Shown here piece after piece: positions 7,216 through 15,051 of a DNA stretch of 17,945 nucleotides. Both the position numbers and the translations under genes were made by a program. The DNA comes from Planctomycetota bacterium (GTDB lineage: Bacteria; Planctomycetota; Planctomycetia; Pirellulales; Pirellulaceae). Each line of letters starts with the position of its first letter. Positions within the stretch are counted from its first letter, which is position 1. A model generated the notes under the pieces. It was not told the origin of the DNA, did no database searches, and saw only the letters and a program-made list of their open reading frames with translations. Where the stretch lies: NCBI GenBank assembly GCA_029259935.1, contig JAJDEH010000212.1:1-17945 (forward strand), read 5' to 3'.

Positions 7216-8319
7216 ATGGCAAATCGCATTACGGTGGTTGTTTCGCAAGGCCAAAGCCAACATCCGGGCAAACGCGGCCTGGAAGAAGACATCGTCGCCG
7301 CGCTGTTGTTCGAAAAAGGCATCGATGTCGTCGTGATTCCGCATCTGTATGATCTCACCCCGGACGGTACGGGCATGCTGGCGTTACAGGGCATCTCCGG
7401 CAATATGATCATCCTTTCGTGGCTGTTCGAACGGGCCGCGCATTGGACTCTGGATCGTAACGCCATTCACGGCCAAGTGGGCGAGACGCTGCTGCGTAGT
7501 GACGACGAAGACGATGATGAGCTGGAAGAGGAGATGGAGGCGGAGGAAAAGGAACGCGTCGCGGACACTCGGCACAAACCCAATCGTAAGATCTACTGCA
7601 TCGACCTACGAATTCACGACAAGGCACAGCCCTACATCGACGAAGTCAAGCGAATCGCCTCGGAACAGAGCACGCAAGTGGTGGAATTGATGAGTTGGAT
7701 TGGCGGCTCGCCGAAGCCCGAGCACGTCGATCGCTATTTGGACACGGACAACGGTTCCGCCGGTGGGTCCAACGGAAGCAACGGAAACGGGACCAAGGCC
7801 AATGCAGTCGCGGCCAATTTGGCAGGTTCGCCGGAGGCCCAAGTGACGCGGGTCGAGGAGCAATCGGGCCGCCGTTGGTATCCGGTCATCGACTTCGGCC
7901 GTTGCACGAATTGCATGGAGTGTATCGACTTCTGTTTGTTCGGCGTGTACGGGGTCGACGCAGTCGATACGATCCTTGTCGAGCAGCCGGACAATTGCCG
8001 CAAGGGATGCCCGGCATGCAGCCGCGTTTGTCCCGAAAACGCGATCATTTTCCCGCAACATAAAACGCCCGCCATCGCCGGTTCGGCCGATGTGGCGACG
8101 GGATTGAAGATCGATCTTTCGCAATTGTTCGGCGCGCCGACCGAGGGAAAATCAGCCGCCGAAATCGCCGCCGCCGAACGCGACGAACAACTGGTCATCG
8201 CCGGCCGCGACGCGGTGGGAATGTCGGTCGGCATGCCGAAGCGTCAGGATGGCAAGGCGCAAGAACCCAAAGATGATCTCGACAGTTTGCTCGACGAGTT
8301 GGACGATTCGGACTTATAG
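7216..8319 (+). CDS. Large ferredoxin-like protein with two 4Fe-4S motifs and an unknown N-terminal domain
   Basis: A protein of 367 residues. Residues 1-90 and 124-170 look like one alpha/beta domain (ITVVVSQGQ, IDVVVIPHLYD, IYCIDLRIHD) with no confident family. It is split by a very acidic insert at about 96-114. A Gly/Ser/Asn-rich linker (about 179-193) leads to the iron-sulfur part: Cys230, 233, 236, 240 (C-x2-C-x2-C-x3-C) and Cys261, 265, 268, 272 (C-x3-C-x2-C-x3-C-P). The second motif has one residue more than the usual ferredoxin spacing. The C-terminal 90 residues are charged and end in DDLDSLLDELDDSDL. It is likely cytoplasmic, an electron carrier for the radical SAM enzyme encoded two genes upstream, with the N-terminal domain perhaps docking that enzyme or the lipoyl protein. 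The iron-sulfur call is sure; the pairing is inferred from the five-base spacing. Confidence 0.78.
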   Translation: MANRITVVVSQGQSQHPGKRGLEEDIVAALLFEKGIDVVVIPHLYDLTPDGTGMLALQGISGNMIILSWLFERAAHWTLDRNAIHGQVGETLLRSDDEDDDELEEEMEAEEKERVADTRHKPNRKIYCIDLRIHDKAQPYIDEVKRIASEQSTQVVELMSWIGGSPKPEHVDRYLDTDNGSAGGSNGSNGNGTKANAVAANLAGSPEAQVTRVEEQSGRRWYPVIDFGRCTNCMECIDFCLFGVYGVDAVDTILVEQPDNCRKGCPACSRVCPENAIIFPQHKTPAIAGSADVATGLKIDLSQLFGAPTEGKSAAEIAAAERDEQLVIAGRDAVGMSVGMPKRQDGKAQEPKDDLDSLLDELDDSDL

Positions 8320-8355
8320 CTTCCGTGGTAGTGGGACGGGATCGCCAGAGCTGTC

Positions 8356-10569
8356 ATGACAACTTGGCTCTTACTTCTTGCCTTGCACCTTCTCTATTGG
8401 TCGGTCGGCGCGATCTGGATTGTGGGACTGCTGCCGGCGACCCGCCTATTTTCGCTGCGTTCGCCCGGCTGGTTTACCGCCTATTGGTTGGGGCTGTTTT
8501 TCCACTCGACGCTGGCGTTCATTCTGAATCAGTATTTTGAAGTTTCGGTCTCCTTGTTGGGGCTGGTTCTGCAAGCTCTGCATGTGCTGGTGATCAGCGC
8601 TTTTGTGTTCCGGAAGATTTTCTCGAACGCGCGCACGCCGCTGCAAATCGAGCCGCAACCTTGGCGCTGGGACGAGGTGGGACTGGCCGCTCTGGTGGCG
8701 ACCGTGTGGGCGCTGCGGCACGCGCCGACCGGGCCGCTGACCGACTTCGACATGCCGATGTATCATCTGCCCTTTGCCCAAACGATCGCCGAAGGCCAGT
8801 TTCCCTCGGAAATGGGCCGCAGTCTGCTGGGGCAATTCGAAGCCGCCTACCCGCAGCTCATTTACTTTTTCTACGCCTTGAACTTGTTCGTCGAGTCGCC
8901 CGACTTAACTTGGCTGGGACCCCGGCTGTGGATCGCCGTGGTGAACGGATGTACTTGTATCACCGCCTATTACTTTGCGCGTCAGCGATTGAAATTGGAT
9001 GCCGTGTGGGCTTTGCTGACGTCGCTCACCACCGCCCTGTTTCTCAATACGATCCCCAACAATCAAAGCTATACGACCCTGTTTCTGACTCTGGCCGTCT
9101 ACTATTCGTGGGAGGCGTTTGCGCCGCGGATTGGCGATAAATCAATCAAGCCGGGCGGCGACGCTCCAGTCGCCAACGAGTCCTTTGTGTTGGCGGCATT
9201 GTTTTGGAGCGGTTGTTATTGGTGCAGCTATGTGGGGCTGCCACTGACGGGCATTTATTTTTTGGGACTGCTGGCGGGCGAGGCCTGGTCGCGCGTTCGA
9301 TTGCGAGAACCTTCGATTGACTTAGCGAAATGGCTTGGTGCCTGCCTGACCATCGCGTTTTGTTTGTTTCCGCACATGCTGCGCAACTGGCTGGCCTTGG
9401 GCAATCCGATCTATCCGGGGCTGTTGGGTATTCTCGGCGGAAGTGAGATTACCGAGTGGTTCTTGGCGCATCGCCCCGCTGGCGGAAGCCCGATGGAGAA
9501 GGATTGGACGTACCTACCCGAGGCGCTGTGGCGGGCCGCCCCGATGGCGCAGATCATTTTGTGCGGCGCGGCTTCCGTGATGCATCGTTCAACTCTACGG
9601 CAATCTTCGCGAGTGTTGCTGTTTGTCGTGTTTCTTGGTTTTCTTGTGCTGTGGTTTGAAAAACTGCATTTTGACAGTTCGGCGAACTGGCGGTATCTCT
9701 TCCCCCTCTCGCCGCTTGCGACGGCGGCCGTTATGGCGCTGTTGGCCCATTTGTGGCGCGACCCTCGATTGCCGCAACTCTTGGGAAGCGGCTGCGTAAT
9801 AGGCATGTGCTGTCTGCTGGCCCTGCCACACCAACTTTCGGCGAATCCTTGGTTCCTGGAGAGACCGACGTGGATGGCTGGTTTGCATTTGCTGCTGATT
9901 GGACTGCTGATTGTTGGTCTGCCGCTGCTGATTACTCGGTTACGTAAGGTCTGGACTGAAAGCACACTCCCGCCAGACTCATCAAGACATGTGCTGTTGG
10001 TCTTTTTGGTGGTAGTTTTCGTGATATCGGCGGGCTGGTCGCGTTCGCTGGCGGCAGCCGATTTGTCTTGGGCGATAATTGCACTGCTGGTCGTCGGCGC
10101 GGCGGCCCTGATCGCTCGGGTTGCGGAGGCCGCGCCACGATATCGCGAGGGCACGGCGGCCGCCCTGGTCGGCTTGGCGGCCATCGGCGTCTATTACACC
10201 AACACCAATTGGAAGCAGGCCGATAAATACGCGTTACCGATCAAAGAGGATGTAACTTGGCTTAACGAAAACCTGTCTTCAAAGGACTTGATTCTGACGT
10301 TTGAAAGCCGGCTGTTCGAATTGAAACAAAACTGGATTCCGATCGACGATTACCGGATGGAGCAGGTTTATCTGGCCGAATCCGAATTTGAAGCCGTGCA
10401 AAGGCTAAGGCAAGTCGGAGTGACCCACTTTTATTTCTCCACGGAGGCGGGCAACGTACCCTGGGCCTCATTTCGAGATGAGGTCGCCTTCCTGAGCCCC
10501 CAGGGCAGTGAATATGCCGAACTGGTTCACCAAAGCGATACGGGGTATGTGGTCAAAGTGCGCTACTAA
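8356..10569 (+). CDS. Multi-spanning GT-C-type glycosyltransferase-like membrane protein
   Basis: A protein of 737 residues with about a dozen hydrophobic segments, starting at residue 4 and continuing to about residue 600, then a soluble C-terminal part of roughly 130 residues. The loop around residues 127-140 reads GPLTDFDMPMYHLPFAQTI. Acidic residues (D130, D132) and a His in the first large outer loop are typical of GT-C enzymes such as ArnT/PMT/GT39, which take sugars from polyprenyl phosphates. The C-terminal periplasmic-type domain (WLNENLSSKDLILTFES onward) is also common in that superfamily. It begins 36 bases after the ferredoxin-like gene, and the next two genes encode a GT2 that makes lipid-linked sugar and a sugar deacetylase. 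That supports a role in transferring a lipid-linked sugar onto an envelope acceptor. Sequence motifs are weak, so the specific family and acceptor are unknown. Confidence 0.62.
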   Translation: MTTWLLLLALHLLYWSVGAIWIVGLLPATRLFSLRSPGWFTAYWLGLFFHSTLAFILNQYFEVSVSLLGLVLQALHVLVISAFVFRKIFSNARTPLQIEPQPWRWDEVGLAALVATVWALRHAPTGPLTDFDMPMYHLPFAQTIAEGQFPSEMGRSLLGQFEAAYPQLIYFFYALNLFVESPDLTWLGPRLWIAVVNGCTCITAYYFARQRLKLDAVWALLTSLTTALFLNTIPNNQSYTTLFLTLAVYYSWEAFAPRIGDKSIKPGGDAPVANESFVLAALFWSGCYWCSYVGLPLTGIYFLGLLAGEAWSRVRLREPSIDLAKWLGACLTIAFCLFPHMLRNWLALGNPIYPGLLGILGGSEITEWFLAHRPAGGSPMEKDWTYLPEALWRAAPMAQIILCGAASVMHRSTLRQSSRVLLFVVFLGFLVLWFEKLHFDSSANWRYLFPLSPLATAAVMALLAHLWRDPRLPQLLGSGCVIGMCCLLALPHQLSANPWFLERPTWMAGLHLLLIGLLIVGLPLLITRLRKVWTESTLPPDSSRHVLLVFLVVVFVISAGWSRSLAAADLSWAIIALLVVGAAALIARVAEAAPRYREGTAAALVGLAAIGVYYTNTNWKQADKYALPIKEDVTWLNENLSSKDLILTFESRLFELKQNWIPIDDYRMEQVYLAESEFEAVQRLRQVGVTHFYFSTEAGNVPWASFRDEVAFLSPQGSEYAELVHQSDTGYVVKVRY

Positions 10570-10686
10570 TCTCCACGCGGCTTGCACGACTACTTTAATC
10601 GCCATTTTCCGCGCTCGCCGTTTGGCTGGTCATTCCGGCACGCTTCCTTTCGGCCATGTTGCGTTTCTCCCCAAACGCGATTCTGC

Positions 10687-10695
10687 TGGTATGAT
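10687..10695 (+). promoter_or_regulatory. Candidate extended -10 promoter upstream of the GT2 gene
   Basis: TGGTATGAT is an extended -10 (TGn plus TATGAT, one mismatch to TATAAT) in the 188-base gap after the GT-C gene. A TTGCGT at 10659-10664 is too far upstream (25 bases) to be a normal -35, but extended -10 promoters can work without one. It would give a leader of about 55 bases before ATG 10758. Otherwise the gap shows no clear signal. Confidence 0.35.
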
Positions 10696-10757
10696 GGAAG
10701 AAGAGTCCTTTTCACGTTCACGGCTTCGCGTACCAACAGCGGTCGATGCAACAGACG

Positions 10758-11792
10758 ATGGCTAACGGCGAGTTTATTTCGGTGGTGGTCCCGGCGTTCA
10801 ATGAAGAAGGGAACATCCCGGTTCTCTATGAACGCGTCAAAGAGCAGTTGGAGTCCGAGCAGTGCCCTTTTGAGATCGTCTTTGTTGATGATGGCAGCCG
10901 TGACCGTTCGCTGGATGTGATTCGGGAACTTCACGAGCAAGACGAGCGCGTGAAAGCGATCAGTTTCTCGCGCAATTTCGGCCATCAGATCGCGCTGGCC
11001 GCCGGAATCGAACACGCGGGCGGCGACGCGGTCATCGTGATGGACGCCGATCTGCAGCACCCGCCTGAACTGATTCCCCAAATGCTCAATCTGTGGAAGG
11101 AAGGCAACGAAGTCGTCTTCACGGTGAAGGAGGCCAACGAAGGCAATGGGCTGTTCAAACGGATGGCGACCGCCGTCTTTTATGGCTTTGCCCGCCGCGT
11201 CACCGATAGCAATATTGTGCCCAACGCATCCGACTTTCGGCTGATGGATCGGCGTGTGGTAAAGGCACTTTGCTCGATGCGCGAGCGAACTCGTTTCATG
11301 CGGGGGATGGTCAGTTGGGTTGGATTTCAACAAGCCCACATCAACTACACCGCCGCCAAGCGGCACGACGGCGCTCCCAAATACAATCTAGCGCGGCTCG
11401 CTCGCCTGGCGCTCGACGGCATTACCAGTTTCTCAACCTTTCCGCTGCGTGTGGCGACGTATCTTGGATTCGTGTCGGCGTTTGTCGGATTGCCCTATGG
11501 CGTTTGGGCGGTTTTGGCTCGGATTTTTTGGACCGACGCTGCGCCCGAGGGCTGGGCATCGCTACTGACGTTGGGCCTTTTTCTGGGCGGCGTGCAACTC
11601 ATTTGTTTAGGCATCATTGGCGAGTACATTGGCAAGATTTACGAAGAGGTGAAGTGCCGGCCACTGTATATTACACGCGACTCTATCGGTTTCTCGGCGG
11701 ATGACGTTGCACGGTCCACGTCCAGAAATGGAAAAGAGAACTTGCCGGGCGATGTGGACGAAACGCGATCCGGAGCGGCCCGGCTCCAGTGA
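10758..11792 (+). CDS. GT2 family polyprenyl-phosphate glycosyltransferase (DPM1/ArnC/GtrB type)
   Basis: A protein of 344 residues. ISVVVPAFNEEGNIP opens the GT-A fold, followed by FVDDGSRDRS (D44, D45), SFSRNFGHQIALAAG, and MDADLQHPPE (the D96-x-D98 metal/nucleotide site with the family's DLQ-x-PP signature). Then come DFRLMDRRVVKAL, RFMRGMVSWVGF and a GAPKYNLARL block. Two membrane helices follow at about 230-256 and 273-297. This order is diagnostic of enzymes that move a sugar from a nucleotide donor to dolichyl- or undecaprenyl-phosphate at the inner face of the membrane. ATG 10758 and ATG 10746 are both possible starts, and neither has a clear ribosome site. Its stop overlaps the deacetylase start (GTGA), so the two are co-translated. 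The GT-C gene upstream is the likely user of the lipid-linked sugar. Sugar identity is unknown. Confidence 0.9.
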   Translation: MANGEFISVVVPAFNEEGNIPVLYERVKEQLESEQCPFEIVFVDDGSRDRSLDVIRELHEQDERVKAISFSRNFGHQIALAAGIEHAGGDAVIVMDADLQHPPELIPQMLNLWKEGNEVVFTVKEANEGNGLFKRMATAVFYGFARRVTDSNIVPNASDFRLMDRRVVKALCSMRERTRFMRGMVSWVGFQQAHINYTAAKRHDGAPKYNLARLARLALDGITSFSTFPLRVATYLGFVSAFVGLPYGVWAVLARIFWTDAAPEGWASLLTLGLFLGGVQLICLGIIGEYIGKIYEEVKCRPLYITRDSIGFSADDVARSTSRNGKENLPGDVDETRSGAARLQ

Positions 11793-12715
11793 AGTACCTC
11801 ATTGTGAACGCCGACGATTTGGGGATTTGCGAAGAGACTAATCGGGCGATTGAACGTTGCCATCGGGAAGGAATCGTCACGAGCGCCAGTTTGATGGCCA
11901 ACATGCCGGCGTTCGCTCATGCCGTCGAGCAGACCATTGCCAACAATCCCAAGCTGGGAATTGGACTTCACCTTTGTCTCAGCAGTGGCCGTTCCGTGCG
12001 AGCGGCTTCGGAATTGCCGTTGCTCGTTGATCAAGGGGGCGTCTTTCATCGCGGCTTTGTCTCGCTATACCGAGCCACGGCTGGCCGGCACCGCGAGAGT
12101 ATTTTGGCACAGATCGAATCGGAATTCGAAGCTCAGTTCAGACGTGCAGTAGATGCCGGAGTCCGCTTGGACCACGTCGACAGTCATCGGCATGTTCACA
12201 TGATTCCCGGTATTTACGCGATTGCGGCGAGGTTGGCCCAGCGGTACGGGTGTCGCGTTCGCAACGCGGATGAACGGCTGCAATGGACGGCACGTTCGGT
12301 GGCGCGATTGCCACGATCCTTGTGCAATGGCAACCTCGTGAAAAAACTAGTGCTGTCGCGGATGGATTCGGCGAACGACGCGCGGCGGCAAGATTCGTCC
12401 TCCGCCGAACGCTTTCTAGGGATCGTTCATGCGGGCCTCATGACGATTCCGACATTGCTTCATTACATCCATCAAATCCCTGACGGTGTGACAGAACTGC
12501 TCTCCCATCCCGGCCTGACGGCTCCGAACGTTCAAGCGGGCGGATACAGCCAAGTAGACGCTCGGTTCTTGTTGTCCCCGTGGCGTGCGATGGAAATGGA
12601 AGCGTTGTTGAGCGAACAAGTTCGTCACGCAATCGATGCGGCCAAGATACAACTCGTTCGATTCGGCGACACGACCGCCGCCTGCAAGGACGAGAACTCA
12701 TCTGAACTGAAGTAG
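11789..12715 (+). CDS. ChbG/HpnK (YdjC) family carbohydrate deacetylase
   Basis: A protein of 308 residues starting at GTG 11789, four bases before the end of the GT2 gene. IVNADDLGICEE (D9/D10) at the N-terminus, GIGLHLCL (H61) and DHVDSHRHVHMIP (His133, 135, 137) are the metal-binding motifs of the family. VTELLSHPG near residue 232 is the typical late motif. Family members remove N-acetyl groups from sugars: ChbG acts on chitooligosaccharides, and Francisella NaxD acts on undecaprenyl-phosphate-GalNAc. The overlap with a polyprenyl-phosphate glycosyltransferase favours a lipid-linked acetamido sugar as substrate over chitin. No hopanoid genes are nearby, so the name hpnK is not justified. 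It is probably cytoplasmic and has no signal peptide. The active site looks complete. The region around residues 165-208 is divergent. Confidence 0.88.
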   Translation: MKYLIVNADDLGICEETNRAIERCHREGIVTSASLMANMPAFAHAVEQTIANNPKLGIGLHLCLSSGRSVRAASELPLLVDQGGVFHRGFVSLYRATAGRHRESILAQIESEFEAQFRRAVDAGVRLDHVDSHRHVHMIPGIYAIAARLAQRYGCRVRNADERLQWTARSVARLPRSLCNGNLVKKLVLSRMDSANDARRQDSSSAERFLGIVHAGLMTIPTLLHYIHQIPDGVTELLSHPGLTAPNVQAGGYSQVDARFLLSPWRAMEMEALLSEQVRHAIDAAKIQLVRFGDTTAACKDENSSELK

Positions 12716-12747
12716 CATCCGCCAACGCCCAGTCACGGACTCGGATG
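12716..12747. terminator. Imperfect hairpin at the convergent gene junction
   Basis: CATCCG (12716-12721) pairs with CGGATG (12742-12747). Between them AGTC (12731-12734) pairs with GACT (12738-12741) across an ACG loop, leaving a nine-base bulge on one side. It lies where the deacetylase and SGNH genes end tail to tail, 17 bases apart, and could slow transcription from both sides. There is no T-tract, and the right arm overlaps the end of the SGNH coding region. Confidence 0.25.
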
Positions 12748-13872
12748 GTCCTTGAGATGCTGAAAAATTCGTTCGGCGATGATCTTGTTGCCCTTCTTTG
12801 TCGGATGGACGTAATCGATGAAGTTATCCTGCTGTTGCCGTGCTTCCAAGTTTTTCAACATGAGTACGTTGTGCAAGTCGCGAAAGGGGGTCTGGCGTAA
12901 TTTGGGCCAGACGTGCTTCGACAGGAATCCCGGCTGTGGCATGGGGTTGCCGGTGTACAGATCTTGAAAGTCGATCATTTCGATCTGGTTGGCCGCCAGT
13001 AACGGTTCCACCGCCGCGACCAGCGGTCCGTACAGCGAATCGTCCGCGCGGGACGGAATGAGCAAGTAGACCAAGCGAAAGTTATTCTGGCGAGAAAGCT
13101 CGATCATCCGCTGAATCGGAAACTCGACGTACATCTTGATCAAAACGCGACGAACTTCCACGGGCGCGGAAGCAATCACCGCGAAGACATTTTCTTGGTC
13201 CGACTGAAACAATTTTAAGATCTGAACGGCGATTTGCCTTTCTTCATTCGACAGGCGAGGGTCAGCCAGTGATTTGATCGTGTATTGAATGTAAATGTCT
13301 CGCACATTGGCGAACGGATTGTCGCTGGGCAGCATGTCGTTTTGGCAAAGATTAACCATCACAATGTCCGGCGAATAATCCAGCAGATGCTGCTCCAACA
13401 GCCACGCTTCCTGGAGCGCCGAATAGCCGATGACGCCAGAATTAATAACTTCGTAGTCACGTGATTCGCCGTCCAGCTTGGTCTGTAGCAATCCGAGAAA
13501 TGAATCCGCTTGATTGACGCCGGTTCCCCACATGACGGAATCGCCCAGGCCGATAATCCGTAGCGTGTCCGCCGGCTTTTCGCGAGCCGTGGGCGCTTTT
13601 CCGCGAAAACCCTGGCCGTTCGTCTCCACGTGAACGGTCAGAAAGCAATAATCGTCGTAGTTCTCAGCGTTTCTAAATCCAATCAACGGATCGCTGGCCA
13701 GCAAGCTAACCTGATTTTCATAGCGAAACTCGTGGTCTTGAATTCCCAGCAGCGCGGCATAGGCTTTCGCCGCCATGGCGAGAACCAGCAAGCTGAACAG
13801 GGTCGCGACGACCGCGAAAAGAACCTTCTTCCCCGTTGTAAGCGTTCGTTTCTTGCGAGTGGTTGTTGACAT
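12733..13872 (-). CDS. Membrane-anchored SGNH/GDSL hydrolase-like protein
   Basis: A protein of 379 residues from ATG 13872; GTG 13893 would add seven residues. A basic N-terminus (TTTRKKR) is followed by one hydrophobic helix at about residues 16-40, so the body is likely periplasmic. The SGNH blocks are IIGLGDSVMWGTG (nucleophile Ser112), NSGVIGYSALQE (Gly149), VNLCQNDML (Asn178) and IDYVHPTKKGN (Asp353 and His356, the D-x-x-H pair). All four catalytic positions are present. Families with this fold hydrolyse or transfer acyl esters, often on polysaccharides; O-acetyl removal or transfer on an envelope sugar is plausible but not shown. It lies 79 bases after the MoxR gene on the same strand and faces the glycosyltransferase genes tail to tail. 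Insertions between blocks 3 and 5 make the protein longer than a typical stand-alone esterase. Confidence 0.8.
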   Translation of the reverse strand: MSTTTRKKRTLTTGKKVLFAVVATLFSLLVLAMAAKAYAALLGIQDHEFRYENQVSLLASDPLIGFRNAENYDDYCFLTVHVETNGQGFRGKAPTAREKPADTLRIIGLGDSVMWGTGVNQADSFLGLLQTKLDGESRDYEVINSGVIGYSALQEAWLLEQHLLDYSPDIVMVNLCQNDMLPSDNPFANVRDIYIQYTIKSLADPRLSNEERQIAVQILKLFQSDQENVFAVIASAPVEVRRVLIKMYVEFPIQRMIELSRQNNFRLVYLLIPSRADDSLYGPLVAAVEPLLAANQIEMIDFQDLYTGNPMPQPGFLSKHVWPKLRQTPFRDLHNVLMLKNLEARQQQDNFIDYVHPTKKGNKIIAERIFQHLKDHPSP

Positions 13873-13951
13873 GGCGATACTAAAATGCTGCACCGACGCG
13901 ACTCGATCCGTCTAGTTGTTTCCCGTCCTGGCAACCGGCCGGAGTGCGTTC

Positions 13952-14920
13952 TTAAGTCAATTCGTCCTCGTCGTCATCGTCTTCGTCTTCCTCGCGGTCG
14001 GGATGCAGCGGATCGTCGGGCGAGAAAAAGAAGTCCCCCAGGCCGAGCGGCACGGCATCGCCGCCGAGCGTTCGCGTGCGACTCTCAGCAAGCGACTCAA
14101 GATCGAGCGCGTCGTCGCCCAAGCAATTTTGCAACGCCTCGCTCCAAGCGGCGTCCTTGCCCATCGGGTGGTCGGAATCTTGCGACAGCCGCTTCATGGC
14201 ATACCGCAGCAAGTTGATGCCGTCGCGGGGCGAAAAGTCCAGGCTCAACTCGTGCGACCGCTGCAAGAAATCAACCGTCAGGGCCAGCATCTCCGCTTCG
14301 ACAAACGGCAAGTGATACTGCAAGATGGCCAGTTCGTCTTGCTTGCTGGGAAATCCAAGGCTGAGCGTTGGCTGCAGCCGGCTAAGTATGTAGTCGGGAA
14401 TCTCGTAGGTCGACTCGTCCTGATTCATGGTGACGCAACAGCGGAAGTCCCGATGAGCGGGAATGGTGACACCCGCCACGATCGATTCGACGTAACGACG
14501 ATGATCAAGCAGCGGTGCCAAACTAGCCCAGGACTTTTCATTCATCCGATTGCCTTCGTCCAAGATGCAGACACCGCCTTGAATCATGGCAGTGACTAGC
14601 GCCGACGCGTGGTAGGCAATCTTGCCACTTTCGGCAAGCACCGGAGTCACCAGCAGGTCTTCCGGCCGGGTGTCGGCCGTGCATTGGTAAATGTACAGTT
14701 CCTGCTTTCGCAATTCCGCGCCGGCCATTCCCAACTGGGTCTTGCCGATGCCAGGCGTGCCGACCAGTCGCGGCGTCAGCGGCATGTCCTTCTCGTCGAC
14801 AACAAGCCAACATGCCAGCAACTGAGTGAGGATTTCGTGCTGCCCGATCCACTGTCCGGTCGCCAGATGGGGCTGGCTGAGCGTCAGGGTGATGCCGTCG
14901 AGTTCTACTTTATTTTGCAT
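13952..14920 (-). CDS. MoxR-type AAA+ ATPase
   Basis: A protein of 322 residues from ATG 14920, where similarity begins ([12 protein letters not shown]); the frame continues upstream to TTG 14998. Walker A is GTPGIGKT (54-61), Walker B is [12 protein letters not shown] (D121, E122), sensor 1 lies in [10 protein letters not shown], and the arginine-finger-like region is [11 protein letters not shown]. This is the MoxR/AAA_5 clade, whose members act as chaperones that insert cofactors or remodel partners, usually with a von Willebrand A protein. No such partner gene is in the window. The tail after about residue 300 is extremely acidic ([14 protein letters not shown]) and could bind metal or a basic partner. 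It follows the BFD-like gene by 131 bases and precedes the SGNH gene on the same strand. Its client is unknown. Confidence 0.85.
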   Translation of the reverse strand: MQNKVELDGITLTLSQPHLATGQWIGQHEILTQLLACWLVVDEKDMPLTPRLVGTPGIGKTQLGMAGAELRKQELYIYQCTADTRPEDLLVTPVLAESGKIAYHASALVTAMIQGGVCILDEGNRMNEKSWASLAPLLDHRRYVESIVAGVTIPAHRDFRCCVTMNQDESTYEIPDYILSRLQPTLSLGFPSKQDELAILQYHLPFVEAEMLALTVDFLQRSHELSLDFSPRDGINLLRYAMKRLSQDSDHPMGKDAAWSEALQNCLGDDALDLESLAESRTRTLGGDAVPLGLGDFFFSPDDPLHPDREEDEDDDDEDELT

Positions 14921-15051
14921 GGTCCGTGCTGGATAAGCGATGTGGGTCCTATGTTTCGCGCCGCGGATTGCGGGTACCTCACCTTCAAAATGTATCAATC
15001 GGGCGTCGCTTCGGCTACGCGGGACGGCACATTCGACCGTGGCGTTCGTCT

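Noticed and set aside
9411..11366. Long minus-strand frames opposite the GT-C and GT2 genes (9411-10184 and 10590-11366)
   Set aside because: Both lie opposite well-supported genes and show no family motif.
11789..12715. Naming the deacetylase hpnK (hopanoid cluster)
   Set aside because: No hopanoid or squalene genes are in the window; the shared family alone does not justify the symbol.
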